64,000 bases of DNA from an alpha proteobacterium IMCC14465 (GCA_000293845.2 ALYF01000002.1:186001-250000); one strand, 5' to 3'. Positions 19,081 to 27,401 are shown, numbered from the stretch's first letter. The notes: a model not told the origin generated them from the letters alone. A program made the numbers and translations.

Positions 19081-20594
19081 GGAGAAGAGCCCGCGCTCGC
19101 AGCACTTTTACCTGCTAATCGACCAAAGAATGTCGCATCGCCAACAGACATGCCGCTGGCATAGCCTTTAGAGGTACGCGGCAAACCGGCAGTGACCCGC
19201 CCAGCAGCAAAAAGACCTGGAATGACGGCGCCGGAAACACTGATAACCTCACCGCTCGGTAAAGTATCCAGCCCACCAAGCGAAAAGGTCAAAGGCCCTT
19301 TTGTCCCTGGCATAATAACTGCCGTCTGGTTTTCAAATGATAAATCCAGCAAGGCGAATGGCTTGGCCTTAAGAGGCTTTATCCATTCCGGTGATTTGTG
19401 AAATTTCGGGTCTTCTGATTTCTCAGCAAATTTGTTGTAAAAGGCCACAGTTTCCTGCAACGCGCCCTCTGGAAAAAGACCTGACTCGCGCTCGATTTCT
19501 TCAATTGTGTCCCCAACAGCCACGACATCAAGACGCTCAATATACATCGGATGGTCATAATCATCCTGATCGACCAGCAAATAAACGCGCTGTTTATCTT
19601 GCAGACTCGAATAATGCCCAAGCCTTGCCAGATAAGCATCTTCATTTACAAAGCGGTCGCCTTGGACATTGACCATAATACCATTGGTCAACTTAGCTGG
19701 CGGATAGAGCGGAAAGGACAAAAATGCTTGATCCATATTTATCACCGAACCGCCAGCCGCCATGCCAAGACGAATGCCATCGCCCATATCAAACGGATTA
19801 CCGTAAGGCGTTGCCCAATTATGGATTTCGGGAATATATTTTGCCGTCATTTCCTTATTCATAATAAAGCCTCCAGATGCCAGTACCACACCGCGGCGCG
19901 CCTCATAAAAGCGCTCTTGATTATCCTCGCGCGCCACAACCCCTGCCACACGACCATCCGCCTTTACAAGCAACCGGATAACACGGCTATCATAACGAAT
20001 ATCGACACCTGCCTTTTCAACAGCGCCTGTCAGCGCATCCATAAAAATGCGCCCGCCAAAATCTCCCTCATGTGACGGCACATGTCCGCGTGGGACTGGC
20101 TCAGCGTTACGTTTAAATATTTCAGTTCGTTCATTGCCGGTAAACAGTAACGACTCGTCGGTTAACGGCACTACGTCTCGCGCTAACATCACAGCTGGCT
20201 TATAAGTCACGCCAAGACTGACAGCCCAATCATAATGGTCTGCTGCGCCTTCAACATAGGTTCTGATTTTCTCCGGGTCGCCGCGCTCCTCAAGTGCCGT
20301 CTCGAGATAAGCAATCATATTTTCGGTGCTGTCCTCATAGCCGAGTTCTTTTTGTAAAGACGTACCACCGGAACCGCCAAGATACATTTCACAACTGGAC
20401 ATACCAGTAGAGCCACCTGAACCACTGGCGCGCTCAAATAATACCACCTCAGCTCCGGCCAAAGCCGCTTCAAGCGCAGCACTCCCGCCTGCACCCCCAA
20501 AACCACAAACAAGCACATCCGTTGAAACGTCAAAGCGTTCAACGTCCTCATATGGCTGAACAGTAAATCTATTCGTCTCCGCGCTATCTGACAT
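19077..20594 (-). CDS. FAD-dependent dehydrogenase, fumarate reductase/3-ketosteroid dehydrogenase type
   Basis: A 505-residue flavoprotein. The N-terminal Rossmann motif is VLVCGFGGAGGSAALEAA, followed by SSCEMYLGGSGGTS; the C-terminal FAD loop is GLFAAGRVTAGLPRTSKGYASGMS. The architecture is that of the FAD-binding-2 superfamily, which includes fumarate reductase, 3-ketosteroid delta-1-dehydrogenase and urocanate reductase-like enzymes. Substrate unknown; the SnoaL-like and AhpD-like neighbours fit ring or steroid catabolism. The start at 20594 follows GGGGAG; an earlier in-frame start lacks that spacing. Confidence 0.85.
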   Translation of the reverse strand: MSDSAETNRFTVQPYEDVERFDVSTDVLVCGFGGAGGSAALEAALAGAEVVLFERASGSGGSTGMSSCEMYLGGSGGTSLQKELGYEDSTENMIAYLETALEERGDPEKIRTYVEGAADHYDWAVSLGVTYKPAVMLARDVVPLTDESLLFTGNERTEIFKRNAEPVPRGHVPSHEGDFGGRIFMDALTGAVEKAGVDIRYDSRVIRLLVKADGRVAGVVAREDNQERFYEARRGVVLASGGFIMNKEMTAKYIPEIHNWATPYGNPFDMGDGIRLGMAAGGSVINMDQAFLSFPLYPPAKLTNGIMVNVQGDRFVNEDAYLARLGHYSSLQDKQRVYLLVDQDDYDHPMYIERLDVVAVGDTIEEIERESGLFPEGALQETVAFYNKFAEKSEDPKFHKSPEWIKPLKAKPFALLDLSFENQTAVIMPGTKGPLTFSLGGLDTLPSGEVISVSGAVIPGLFAAGRVTAGLPRTSKGYASGMSVGDATFFGRLAGKSAASAGSSP

Positions 20595-20751
20595 GTTACT
20601 CCCCAACAATATCCCTCAATACTGGAAACTATACTCAACCAGAAACTCAAATCTTGGCAAGCCAAAACAGGAATGTGCAAATAGTTGGGTAAGAAAAACT
20701 TGGCGAAAATTTAATTTATGATTAGAATTTTCTCAAAGAGTGGAGGTACTC

Positions 20752-21279
20752 ATGAGAATTTCTTTACCAGATACAGCGACAGCTACCGAAGTAGACCCCG
20801 GCGCCGTTTATATTCCTGAAATCGCCAAAGCGGGGGGCGCATTTGCCAAAGCCGTTTATTCAAACAGCCAACTCCCCCTCAGGACTTTTGAAGCTGCACG
20901 CATCGTGACAGCGGTCATTAATGGCTGCAAAATTTGCATGAACTGGCGTGCCGCCAGAGATGTCAGCCAGTTTGGCATCGAAAATGGTGTCGATACAAAT
21001 GGTGATGCCCCGGATGAGGAATTTTATCTCGCTTTATTGGACAATGATTATGCCGGCCTATCACGACAAGAAGAGCTTGCCATTCAATATGCAACACTCA
21101 TGGGAACTGACCCACAGAAGCTTTCCGCAGACGATGCCTTTTGGAATGAAATGCGTACTGAATTCTCAGAAGCGGAATTAACAGACCTAACCTATTGCGT
21201 CGCCATGTGGATGGGTCTGGGGCGCATGACCCATGTACTTGGTCTTGATTCCGGTTGCGAGGTCGTCACCCGCGCCTAA
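20752..21279 (+). CDS. Carboxymuconolactone decarboxylase/AhpD-like protein
   Basis: A 175-residue all-helical protein. The motif NGCKICMNWR (CxxC, about residues 58-67) is that of AhpD-type peroxidase or reductase proteins in the carboxymuconolactone decarboxylase superfamily. The start is the ATG at 20752 with GGAGG just upstream; the frame opens four codons earlier with GTG, which I reject. It is divergent from the FAD dehydrogenase, so the two may share a control region at 20595-20751. Confidence 0.83.
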   Translation: MRISLPDTATATEVDPGAVYIPEIAKAGGAFAKAVYSNSQLPLRTFEAARIVTAVINGCKICMNWRAARDVSQFGIENGVDTNGDAPDEEFYLALLDNDYAGLSRQEELAIQYATLMGTDPQKLSADDAFWNEMRTEFSEAELTDLTYCVAMWMGLGRMTHVLGLDSGCEVVTRA

Positions 21280-21295
21280 GCGTGAAAACAATCCC

Positions 21296-21323
21296 AGCCA
21301 ATGTGCTATTTACACATTTGGCT
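21296..21323. terminator. Weak hairpin after the AhpD-like gene
   Basis: AGCCAATGTG and CACATTTGGCT form an imperfect stem with one extra base around a short AT loop, 17 bases after the stop. There is no T-run, so it would be a weak intrinsic terminator at most. Confidence 0.35.
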
Positions 21324-21444
21324 ACACCCTGTTTTGTGAGGGCTTATACCCATCATATAAGCACAATTATTAACATCATTATTTGATATATTTTCTGAGT
21401 TGCTTTAAATTAAAGAGCAACAAGAAATAAGAAAATTAAAAATA

Positions 21445-22512
21445 ATGATTGTCTCCATCACTACCGATAGGAAAGCAGGTGGCTTGGCGAATAGCCTCGT
21501 TTCCTATTCAAAAGCCCTTGACCTAATTGGTCAGCAACATTTGGTTTTGATACCCGAAACTGCACCTGTTATTAAAACACTGGAAACATTGGATAATGTT
21601 GAAACAATTAAACTCAACAAAACAAAACTTGTTTTCCATATCGTTACAAGGTTTCTCTTTTCAAAAAAGTTAAAGAATGCCTTGAAAGATTGCGACCTTA
21701 TACTTGTTCATAATGCTAAATTTATGAAACATTTTAAACGCTTTAAACATAAGGTGGCCTACGTCAATCACACTGGAAAATTAAGATATACGGTTCATGA
21801 AGCCTTCAATATTTTTATTACTTCGGCAGGATTAAAGAAATTTTTAAAAGCTTATCCAAACAATAAATCTACAAATAAAGTGATTAGCCACGGCTTCGAC
21901 CTTTCAGAGAATTCAAGTCAATCATCCGCAATATCATCTGAAGATAGCGACAAAACCTTGAATATTATGTCAGCAGGTAGATTCCTTGAGAAAAAAGGTT
22001 TTCAGACCCTTATCGACGCTGCCTCTATTTTAAAAAAGACGCATGCAAACATCCACATTTACCTTTACGGGGAAGGCCCATTCCTGCCAAACCTTAAGCA
22101 ACAGGCGAAATCGCTGGCCCTTGAAAATGTGATTTTCATGGGGTGGCACGCTAACCTTCATGAAGAGTTTAACAAATATGATGCTTATTGCTCCCCTTCA
22201 CTGATGGAGTCTTTCGGCCTCGCTACGGGGGAAGCCATGATGCACGGCCTACCTGTGATTGCCACCAAAACAGACGGCGCGCTCGAAATGTTTCCAGAAA
22301 CAACCGAAACAAAAACAGAGGATTATGGCGGTATTCTAGTCGATTTTACCGCACCTGAACAACTCGCTCACGCCATGTTACGACTGGGAGATGATGCGCT
22401 CAGTAAAAAAATGGGCGAGAATGCAAAGAAAAATATACATGACAATTTCAGCCTAGAACGCTTATCCCAAGACCTTGAAGCATTTATTGCCGAGGTAAAC
22501 CAACATAAGTAA
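21445..22512 (+). CDS. GT-B fold glycosyltransferase
   Basis: A 355-residue cytosolic or membrane-associated glycosyltransferase of the GT4/GT1 type. The C-terminal Rossmann domain shows GRFLEKKGFQTLIDAA, YGEGPFLPNL, VIFMGW, and SPSLMESFGLATGEAMMHGLPVIAT with the conserved E-x7-E-like nucleotide-sugar site. Donor and acceptor are unknown; polysaccharide or glycolipid assembly is likely. The gene is richer in A and T than its neighbours and stands alone, which suggests transfer. Confidence 0.85.
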   Translation: MIVSITTDRKAGGLANSLVSYSKALDLIGQQHLVLIPETAPVIKTLETLDNVETIKLNKTKLVFHIVTRFLFSKKLKNALKDCDLILVHNAKFMKHFKRFKHKVAYVNHTGKLRYTVHEAFNIFITSAGLKKFLKAYPNNKSTNKVISHGFDLSENSSQSSAISSEDSDKTLNIMSAGRFLEKKGFQTLIDAASILKKTHANIHIYLYGEGPFLPNLKQQAKSLALENVIFMGWHANLHEEFNKYDAYCSPSLMESFGLATGEAMMHGLPVIATKTDGALEMFPETTETKTEDYGGILVDFTAPEQLAHAMLRLGDDALSKKMGENAKKNIHDNFSLERLSQDLEAFIAEVNQHK

Positions 22513-22534
22513 TTTTTTAAACTTGTTAAAACTG

Positions 22535-22888
22535 CTAGGTTTTAAAATGTGCAACCCAAATACTCCCAGCCAGCGTCAACGCAAGTAAATAAGGCGGTAC
22601 CGCAAACTGAATGTCGTAACTCATCAAATCCACAAACTGCATATAGGTGAGTAAATCAGACACATAGGGACTGATGAACAAAGCCACCGATGCAAGAATT
22701 AAGTAAATCAGACAATAGCTGGCATAGGTTTGAATAATATCAAATCGAGTTTGGGACATTCGGAGACGCTCTGAATGAAGATCTTGGGCAATAAGCTCAC
22801 CGAGGACACGGCTAACAAAAGCAGGCTTATGATCTAGCCTATATTCACGCGCCTGCTCTTTCCTCACCAGCATATCAAATCTGCTCAT
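22535..22888 (-). CDS. Small membrane protein coupled to the sigma factor
   Basis: A 117-residue protein. The N-terminal half is charged (about residues 1-55) and the second half has two hydrophobic segments (about 57-77 and 94-112). Its start overlaps the end of the sigma factor gene by 14 bases, so the two are cotranslated. This layout is what one sees with membrane-bound anti-sigma factors, but there is no recognisable zinc or anti-sigma motif, so that role is only a guess. Confidence 0.65.
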   Translation of the reverse strand: MSRFDMLVRKEQAREYRLDHKPAFVSRVLGELIAQDLHSERLRMSQTRFDIIQTYASYCLIYLILASVALFISPYVSDLLTYMQFVDLMSYDIQFAVPPYLLALTLAGSIWVAHFKT

Positions 22889-23423
22889 TGATAATCTCCT
22901 TGCCTCGCCTAATATTCTCTTTCAATCGCCGTTCAGTAATGCCCGTTATTTCGGCGATTTCCGCATTGGTATATTCGTATAGATATTTAAGGGTAAAAAC
23001 GGTTTTGGTGTCTTCATCCAAAGGACGCAATAAATCCAAAAAACCGCTATAGTCGGCTGCGCTGTTTTCCGAAGCAACCATATTTTCATCCAATGCACCA
23101 TCATATCGCTGCTTTTTCACCGCGTCTTTAAAGCAATTATAAAAAATACCAATCAACCATTTCTTGTAGTTCTGTTTGATATCGAAACGATGCAGATATT
23201 TAAACGACCGCATGAAAGTCTCCTGAGCGATGTCTTCGGCCAGAAAACGGTCGCCATGGGTAAGTCGCATAGCAAGGGAAAACAGGAAGTCGGCATATTT
23301 TTGCACGAGTTCGCCATAATGATGCCCGCCCCTCTCAAGGGTCAGCAACACAACTTGCCTGTCATCCACATGCCTAGCATCCGCTTTCAGGATATTTTTC
23401 TGAAGCCCGCCGCCTAGGGTCAT
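22875..23423 (-). CDS. ECF-type RNA polymerase sigma factor
   Basis: A 182-residue sigma-70 family member of extracytoplasmic-function type. Region 2 is visible as FSLAMRLTHGDRFLAEDIAQ followed by ETFMRSFKYL. Region 4 is visible as FTLKYLYEYTNAEIAEITGI followed by a recognition helix. The N-terminal 30 residues are unlike sigma and the start may be further in. It sits in a three-gene leftward set with a membrane protein on each side. Target genes are not visible; a palindrome-free promoter region precedes the first gene of the set. Confidence 0.86.
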   Translation of the reverse strand: MTLGGGLQKNILKADARHVDDRQVVLLTLERGGHHYGELVQKYADFLFSLAMRLTHGDRFLAEDIAQETFMRSFKYLHRFDIKQNYKKWLIGIFYNCFKDAVKKQRYDGALDENMVASENSAADYSGFLDLLRPLDEDTKTVFTLKYLYEYTNAEIAEITGITERRLKENIRRGKEIINEQI

Positions 23424-23447
23424 TAACGCGTCACCTAGAGAGTCCAG

Positions 23448-23825
23448 TTACGCATCGCTTTTTTCAAGCTGGGCTTTGGCATAATAACCATACATCAAGA
23501 AACCAATGCCGATAGATAGCACCAATAGGCCGATGCCAAAAAGCGGAGCTTCGTTGACGCCGAACCTACCGAATAAGATAATACCAAGACCAACGCCCGA
23601 CATGATAAACCCGGTTCTGATATCGTTACGCCGCCCCTCTGCCGAGAAACCAGGAATACTTTGCAGAAGTTCAGGTGTCACTTCTTGCCCCGATTTTATC
23701 AGCGCTTGGACTGTCTTATGAAATTTCTCTTTTTTCTTATTTTCGAAATATGCAATTATCAGGACGATAAACGCCGGCATGCCAAAAACACCAATAATAC
23801 CCATGATAGGAACCAAATCATCCAT
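23448..23825 (-). CDS. DUF6249-like membrane protein
   Basis: A 125-residue protein with three hydrophobic segments (about residues 6-26, 71-88 and 93-113) and a charged cytosolic loop between the first two. The N-terminal pattern MDDLVPIMGIIGVFGMP then YFENKKK resembles small membrane proteins placed beside ECF sigma genes (DUF6249, from memory, not searched). GGAGAAG precedes the ATG. It is the first gene of the leftward sigma factor set. Confidence 0.6.
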   Translation of the reverse strand: MDDLVPIMGIIGVFGMPAFIVLIIAYFENKKKEKFHKTVQALIKSGQEVTPELLQSIPGFSAEGRRNDIRTGFIMSGVGLGIILFGRFGVNEAPLFGIGLLVLSIGIGFLMYGYYAKAQLEKSDA

Positions 23826-24007
23826 TTTTCTTCTCCTTAGTTGGTTGACTATGTAGGGTATACTATTGAGAAACTAAATATGGACAATATTTGTTGATTT
23901 TTTTTTAACATCTATTGGTATCGCATCCAGCCAAAAGTATTTTTCTAAGTGCTTTACTGAAGCGGTAATCTGGACGGGCTGGTACCACACCACACCATTC
24001 GCAAAGG

Positions 24008-24026
24008 ACTACTCCCACTCAGTAGT
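24008..24026. repeat. Left attachment site (13-bp repeat within a symmetric core)
   Basis: The 13-base repeat (24008-24020) matches the copy in guaA exactly. Here it continues with AGTAGT (24021-24026), giving ACTACT - CCCACTC - AGTAGT: perfect 6-base inverted arms around a 7-base spacer. This is the geometry of a tyrosine recombinase core site, with the crossover probably in the 7-base spacer. The right arm is element DNA and the left flank is chromosome. Confidence 0.88.
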
Positions 24027-24068
24027 AACAATGATATTTTCCTGTTTAATATCAGTAATTTACTACCT
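24022..24068. repeat. Bipartite inverted repeat just inside the left end
   Basis: GTAGTAA (24022-24028) pairs with TTACTAC (24062-24068), and inside it TGATATT (24032-24038) pairs with AATATCA (24048-24054) around a 9-base loop. Both arms are perfect. It starts one base inside the attachment core, where accessory protein or recombinase arm sites are expected. Confidence 0.6.
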
Positions 24069-24113
24069 GGCAATAGTTTGTGTGAAACTTGTGTGTAACT
24101 CACCATCCACTCT

Positions 24114-24133
24114 GCACGTTTTTTCTACGCTTG
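24114..24133. repeat. 20-bp element-specific direct repeat, copy 1
   Basis: The 20 bases starting GCACG, then six T, then CTACGCTTG, recur perfectly at 27645-27664. Both copies are non-coding and in the same orientation. Role unknown: the options are a protein binding site or a remnant of a duplicated regulatory region. Confidence 0.75.
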
Positions 24134-24188
24134 TGTAGCTATTGCAATTCAATAGTTTACGCAATCATTTGTTGCACATTGTAAGACG

Positions 24189-24217
24189 AAGAACGTGCTA
24201 AATTCATCCACGTTCTT
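24189..24217 (-). terminator. Hairpin at the end of the leftward cargo operon
   Basis: AAGAACGTG (24189-24197) and CACGTTCTT (24209-24217) form a perfect 9-base stem with an 11-base loop. It begins 13 bases past the stop of the last leftward gene. No clean T-run follows, so it may be a weak or factor-assisted terminator or an mRNA-stabilising end. Confidence 0.5.
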
Positions 24218-24229
24218 GCCTTCTTTCGT

Positions 24230-24661
24230 TCACTTGCTCTTCTGTGTCACTCGTCTGCCAAACTGCGCTTGCTTCTCTATCAGCGCATCTAACTCACCAA
24301 GCTCAGCAGCTTCACGCACTTTAGTTAGTACATCAGCAACCTCTGCCTCACTGCCTAGTTCGATGGCATTCTTGCCTTTGGCAAACTCTAGTGGCTTGCT
24401 TCCATAGCGCACTACAAGATTTATCTTTCCATCAACACTAGCAGTCCACCAACGCTTAACACGTTTAGCAACTTCTACTTTTCGTTGGTTACCATACTCA
24501 TCGGTAACCCACTTTTGCTGCGTTGGTGTGTAGTCTTTATTAGCTGAAAGTTGGATTTGTTCATCAATCTTCGCAATCAGCTTGCGACGACGAACAGCGA
24601 TAGGGTTGTTGTTAGCGAGTGGATTAAAAGTAACGAAATTCAGTTTATCAAGTACAGTCAT
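24230..24661 (-). CDS. DUF6641-like island protein
   Basis: A 143-residue basic protein of unknown function. It has an RRRKLIAKIDEQIQLA-like helix near residue 24, a central VAKRVKRWWTASVDGKINLVV stretch, and RYGSKPLEFAKGKNAIELGS, ending in a charged helix. From memory this layout matches DUF6641, a family often found in integrase-linked islands; no search was made. AGGAGG lies seven bases before the ATG. It is the last gene of the leftward cargo and is followed by a hairpin. Confidence 0.75.
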   Translation of the reverse strand: MTVLDKLNFVTFNPLANNNPIAVRRRKLIAKIDEQIQLSANKDYTPTQQKWVTDEYGNQRKVEVAKRVKRWWTASVDGKINLVVRYGSKPLEFAKGKNAIELGSEAEVADVLTKVREAAELGELDALIEKQAQFGRRVTQKSK

Positions 24662-24723
24662 AACAGCCTCCTAGTTAGCTAAAAGCATTGTGCTTTCAGA
24701 GTTCGAAGGCTGTCATCCGAAGA

Positions 24724-25425
24724 TTAGTCGTCAACGTTCAGAAATTTATCTAGCTTGAATACGTCATCTTTAGATGCTGGCGCTGTGTCTTTACCAATGT
24801 TATGCATTGCACGTTCAACTGCAGCTAACTTAACACTCAGCTTGCTTGTAAGTCTGATGTCATCACTTAGCTTTTCATGACTACGTGACGTAACCAAGCG
24901 TGGCAGTGACACTATGTCTGCGCTTAAGTCACCACCTACTTCAAAGCTAATGTCTCTATCAAACCAAACACGAAGGTTGCTGTCATAATGCAGAAGCTCT
25001 TGCAGTATCTCTAGCGCATCTTCGCAAAGCCTTTCACTCTTATTGTAAAACTTCTTTGCAGTAGAGTGCTTACCTTTGCTGCTGTAGCCTTCTGCGCGAT
25101 TGTAGTTAAAGGTAGCTTCTCGCAGCTTTTCCTCGTATCGCTTTAAGTCGCTTGGTTTATCTTTAAGTTCTTGGCGCAGCTCTAGTTGCTCTTCCCACTC
25201 TGTTTCTATCTGTGCATATTCATCTTCACTTAGCCAAGTTTTCAGCTGACGGTTTTGCACGTTTTCTCCACGTCTAAGTTTGTCAGCTATCGCTTGCAAC
25301 TTGCTATGACGCTTTTCTTCTTCAGAAGTGAGTTTGCGACGTGGATTAGCTTTGTCAATTCGCTCATTTAGCAACCTACGAAAGTTACTGTTCGGCTTCC
25401 TCTGATTATCAAACCACTCGCTCAT
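24724..25425 (-). CDS. Uncharacterised helical protein coupled to the acyltransferase
   Basis: A 233-residue soluble protein that I do not recognise. It is rich in Lys, Glu, Arg and Asp. A charged region at about 10-85 is followed by helices likely to form coiled coils (about 85-150), and the last 80 residues are less charged with an SRSHEKLSDDIRLTSKLSVK stretch. No signal peptide, membrane segment or catalytic motif is visible. Its ATG overlaps the stop of the acyltransferase gene (TAATG), so the two are translated together. Confidence 0.72.
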   Translation of the reverse strand: MSEWFDNQRKPNSNFRRLLNERIDKANPRRKLTSEEEKRHSKLQAIADKLRRGENVQNRQLKTWLSEDEYAQIETEWEEQLELRQELKDKPSDLKRYEEKLREATFNYNRAEGYSSKGKHSTAKKFYNKSERLCEDALEILQELLHYDSNLRVWFDRDISFEVGGDLSADIVSLPRLVTSRSHEKLSDDIRLTSKLSVKLAAVERAMHNIGKDTAPASKDDVFKLDKFLNVDD

Positions 25426-27359
25426 TAAATGTCACTTAGGAACGGATGTAAAAATTTCTCTAGTGCAGCTTGCTGCGAAAAATATTGAGAACCACTAATT
25501 GTGTGATGTCCGTAATCATAAAAATTCTTGGACAAATCAGCATCTACGGCAAAACATTGTTCTATTTCCACGTTACATACATAGTCCATCCGATTTAACG
25601 TGGGTATGCCAAAGTTATTTGAAATTTGAGAAAGCTTTGCGTTTATGCTCGATATTCTATCATTAGAGCTGGAATTGAAGTATTCAAAATAAGAACGATT
25701 AACTTCATACGAGATAACTTCTAATGAAGCGCCAATGTTGTCCAAAACTATTTTATCTATCAGGCTGTAACCTGAAGCTTCCCCGGGAAATTCAAAGATA
25801 TTCAGAACGAGAAGAATTTTCTTACCATCGCCCTGTACAGCCTCAATTAAACTGGGAAGGAGTTCAATATCGTAAGAGTCATATCTAGTTGCTATTACTA
25901 TTGTATCCGCTGCGATATAGTTCTTGGATTCCCAGAAGTCATGAGAAGAATCGAGGTTTCGAACTTGCTCTCCAAATCGAGCGACTTGATTTCTTGAGGA
26001 GAACATTTTGCTTTGATACAGAATATTGAAGATGTCTTTAGAGTGCGAATTCCCAACCAAAAGAACTTTATTTTTTCTTGAGACATCATCAAACCAAAGT
26101 TCGTAATCATAGTTATTTCCTGATACTCCATAGCCATTATCGTTGGACAACTCTCTTAGAATATCCCAAGATTGCTTCTGTAGAAATTTGTTGTCAGCAA
26201 TATATCCACCCAGCTCTAAATTATGTAGCTTTTGATAAGGAGAAAACCTTCCTGAGTTCATTTCTTTGAAGTTGAAATGCCCATATAGTCCGACAGACAT
26301 GAAAGCCAATATGCCAGCAGTAGAGAAGTACAATATGCCTTTAGAGCTTACTTTACGCTTCTCTCTAAAGGGGGATTCAATGAATTTCCAGCTTAGATAG
26401 GCAAAAAATAAAGATATCGCTGACAGAAAAACCATTAACCATTCCTCAGCCATCCCCCCCTTATATACCCTCGCAAAAGCGAAAAGTGGCTGATGCCATA
26501 GGTAAGCTGAGTAACTAATTAAACCAATTCCAACAAAGCCTTTGGTACTGAGTACCTTTGCCGCAAATGTATCTTTTTCTGCATACAGTACTAGCAGTAC
26601 AACACCAATTACTGGCACTAGTGCATACACACTAGGAAAAGGCGTAGTTTCGTCGTAGAAAAAGATTGAAAAGATAATTGCTGCTAAGCCGACTAGCGCT
26701 AATAAGTTGTTCTTCTGAACCCCTTGCTTCTGAACAATAAAGGCAGCAATAGAACCAGCGAATAACTCCCAAGCTCGTGTAGGTGCTAAATAAAAGTTAG
26801 CTGAGGCTTTGTTACGCCAACCCCATTCACTAAGTAACAAACTGATTGCTGCCATCACAACAATCATCCAAAACACTCTGTTCTTACCAAAGCGCCACGC
26901 TAATATTAGGAAGATAGGAAATACAACGTAGTACTGTTCTTCAACAGCTAGACTCCATGTATGCAGCAAAGGTTTTTCTTCAGCAGCTGCATCGAAGTAA
27001 CCACTCTGGCGCCAAAATAGGATGTTAGATGCAAACAAACTTACGGCAACAAGACTTTGCGAAAAGCCTTTCATCTGATTTGGCAGCATCCACATCCAAG
27101 CAAATGGAATGCATACAAGCATTACAAAGAAAAGTGCTGGCAGTATTCGTCTAGCACGTCTTTCATAGAAGTTAACGATACTAAATCGTTTGTTCTCTAT
27201 GTCTCCGATAAGGATTGTCGTAATCAAGTAGCCACTGATTACAAAGAACACATCAACGCCGACAAAGCCCCCACTAAATATTTCAAATCCAGCGTGAAAT
27301 AAGATTACGGGGACAACAGCAAGTGCTCGCAAGCCGTCAATTTCAGCGCGATATTTCAA
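25425..27359 (-). CDS. OafA-type membrane O-acyltransferase with SGNH domain
   Basis: A 644-residue inner-membrane enzyme that probably moves acetyl or another acyl group to a cell-surface polysaccharide. Residues 1-335 are the acyltransferase-3 domain: EIDGLRALAVVPVILFH (His22), GGFVGVDVFFVISGYL and YERRARRILPA, with about ten membrane segments. Residues 430-644 form a periplasmic SGNH domain with GNSHS (Ser438) and the matching D-x-x-H at 615-618. The start is TTG at 27357-27359, with AAAGGA eight bases upstream. Both active sites look intact. Confidence 0.9.
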   Translation of the reverse strand: MKYRAEIDGLRALAVVPVILFHAGFEIFSGGFVGVDVFFVISGYLITTILIGDIENKRFSIVNFYERRARRILPALFFVMLVCIPFAWMWMLPNQMKGFSQSLVAVSLFASNILFWRQSGYFDAAAEEKPLLHTWSLAVEEQYYVVFPIFLILAWRFGKNRVFWMIVVMAAISLLLSEWGWRNKASANFYLAPTRAWELFAGSIAAFIVQKQGVQKNNLLALVGLAAIIFSIFFYDETTPFPSVYALVPVIGVVLLVLYAEKDTFAAKVLSTKGFVGIGLISYSAYLWHQPLFAFARVYKGGMAEEWLMVFLSAISLFFAYLSWKFIESPFREKRKVSSKGILYFSTAGILAFMSVGLYGHFNFKEMNSGRFSPYQKLHNLELGGYIADNKFLQKQSWDILRELSNDNGYGVSGNNYDYELWFDDVSRKNKVLLVGNSHSKDIFNILYQSKMFSSRNQVARFGEQVRNLDSSHDFWESKNYIAADTIVIATRYDSYDIELLPSLIEAVQGDGKKILLVLNIFEFPGEASGYSLIDKIVLDNIGASLEVISYEVNRSYFEYFNSSSNDRISSINAKLSQISNNFGIPTLNRMDYVCNVEIEQCFAVDADLSKNFYDYGHHTISGSQYFSQQAALEKFLHPFLSDI

Positions 27360-27401
27360 GTTAACAATCCTTTTAGGGAAATTTAAGCGATAAGGTAAGT
27401 G

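Larger units (their letters stand above)
23826..24229. other. Chromosome-element junction region
   Basis: About 400 bases without a gene. The part to 24007 belongs to the host chromosome and should hold the promoter of the leftward sigma factor set. From 24008 the left attachment site, a bipartite inverted repeat (24022-24068), one copy of a 20-base repeat (24114-24133) and a terminator-like hairpin (24189-24217) follow. The only open frame on the plus strand here is an antisense shadow of the DUF6641-like gene. Confidence 0.6.

Noticed and set aside
18484-24007. Extension of the guaA island leftward to include the sigma factor set and catabolic genes
   Set aside because: No third copy of ACTACTCCCACTC was found by eye in this interval, so I keep the boundary at 24008, although the zone looks accessory.
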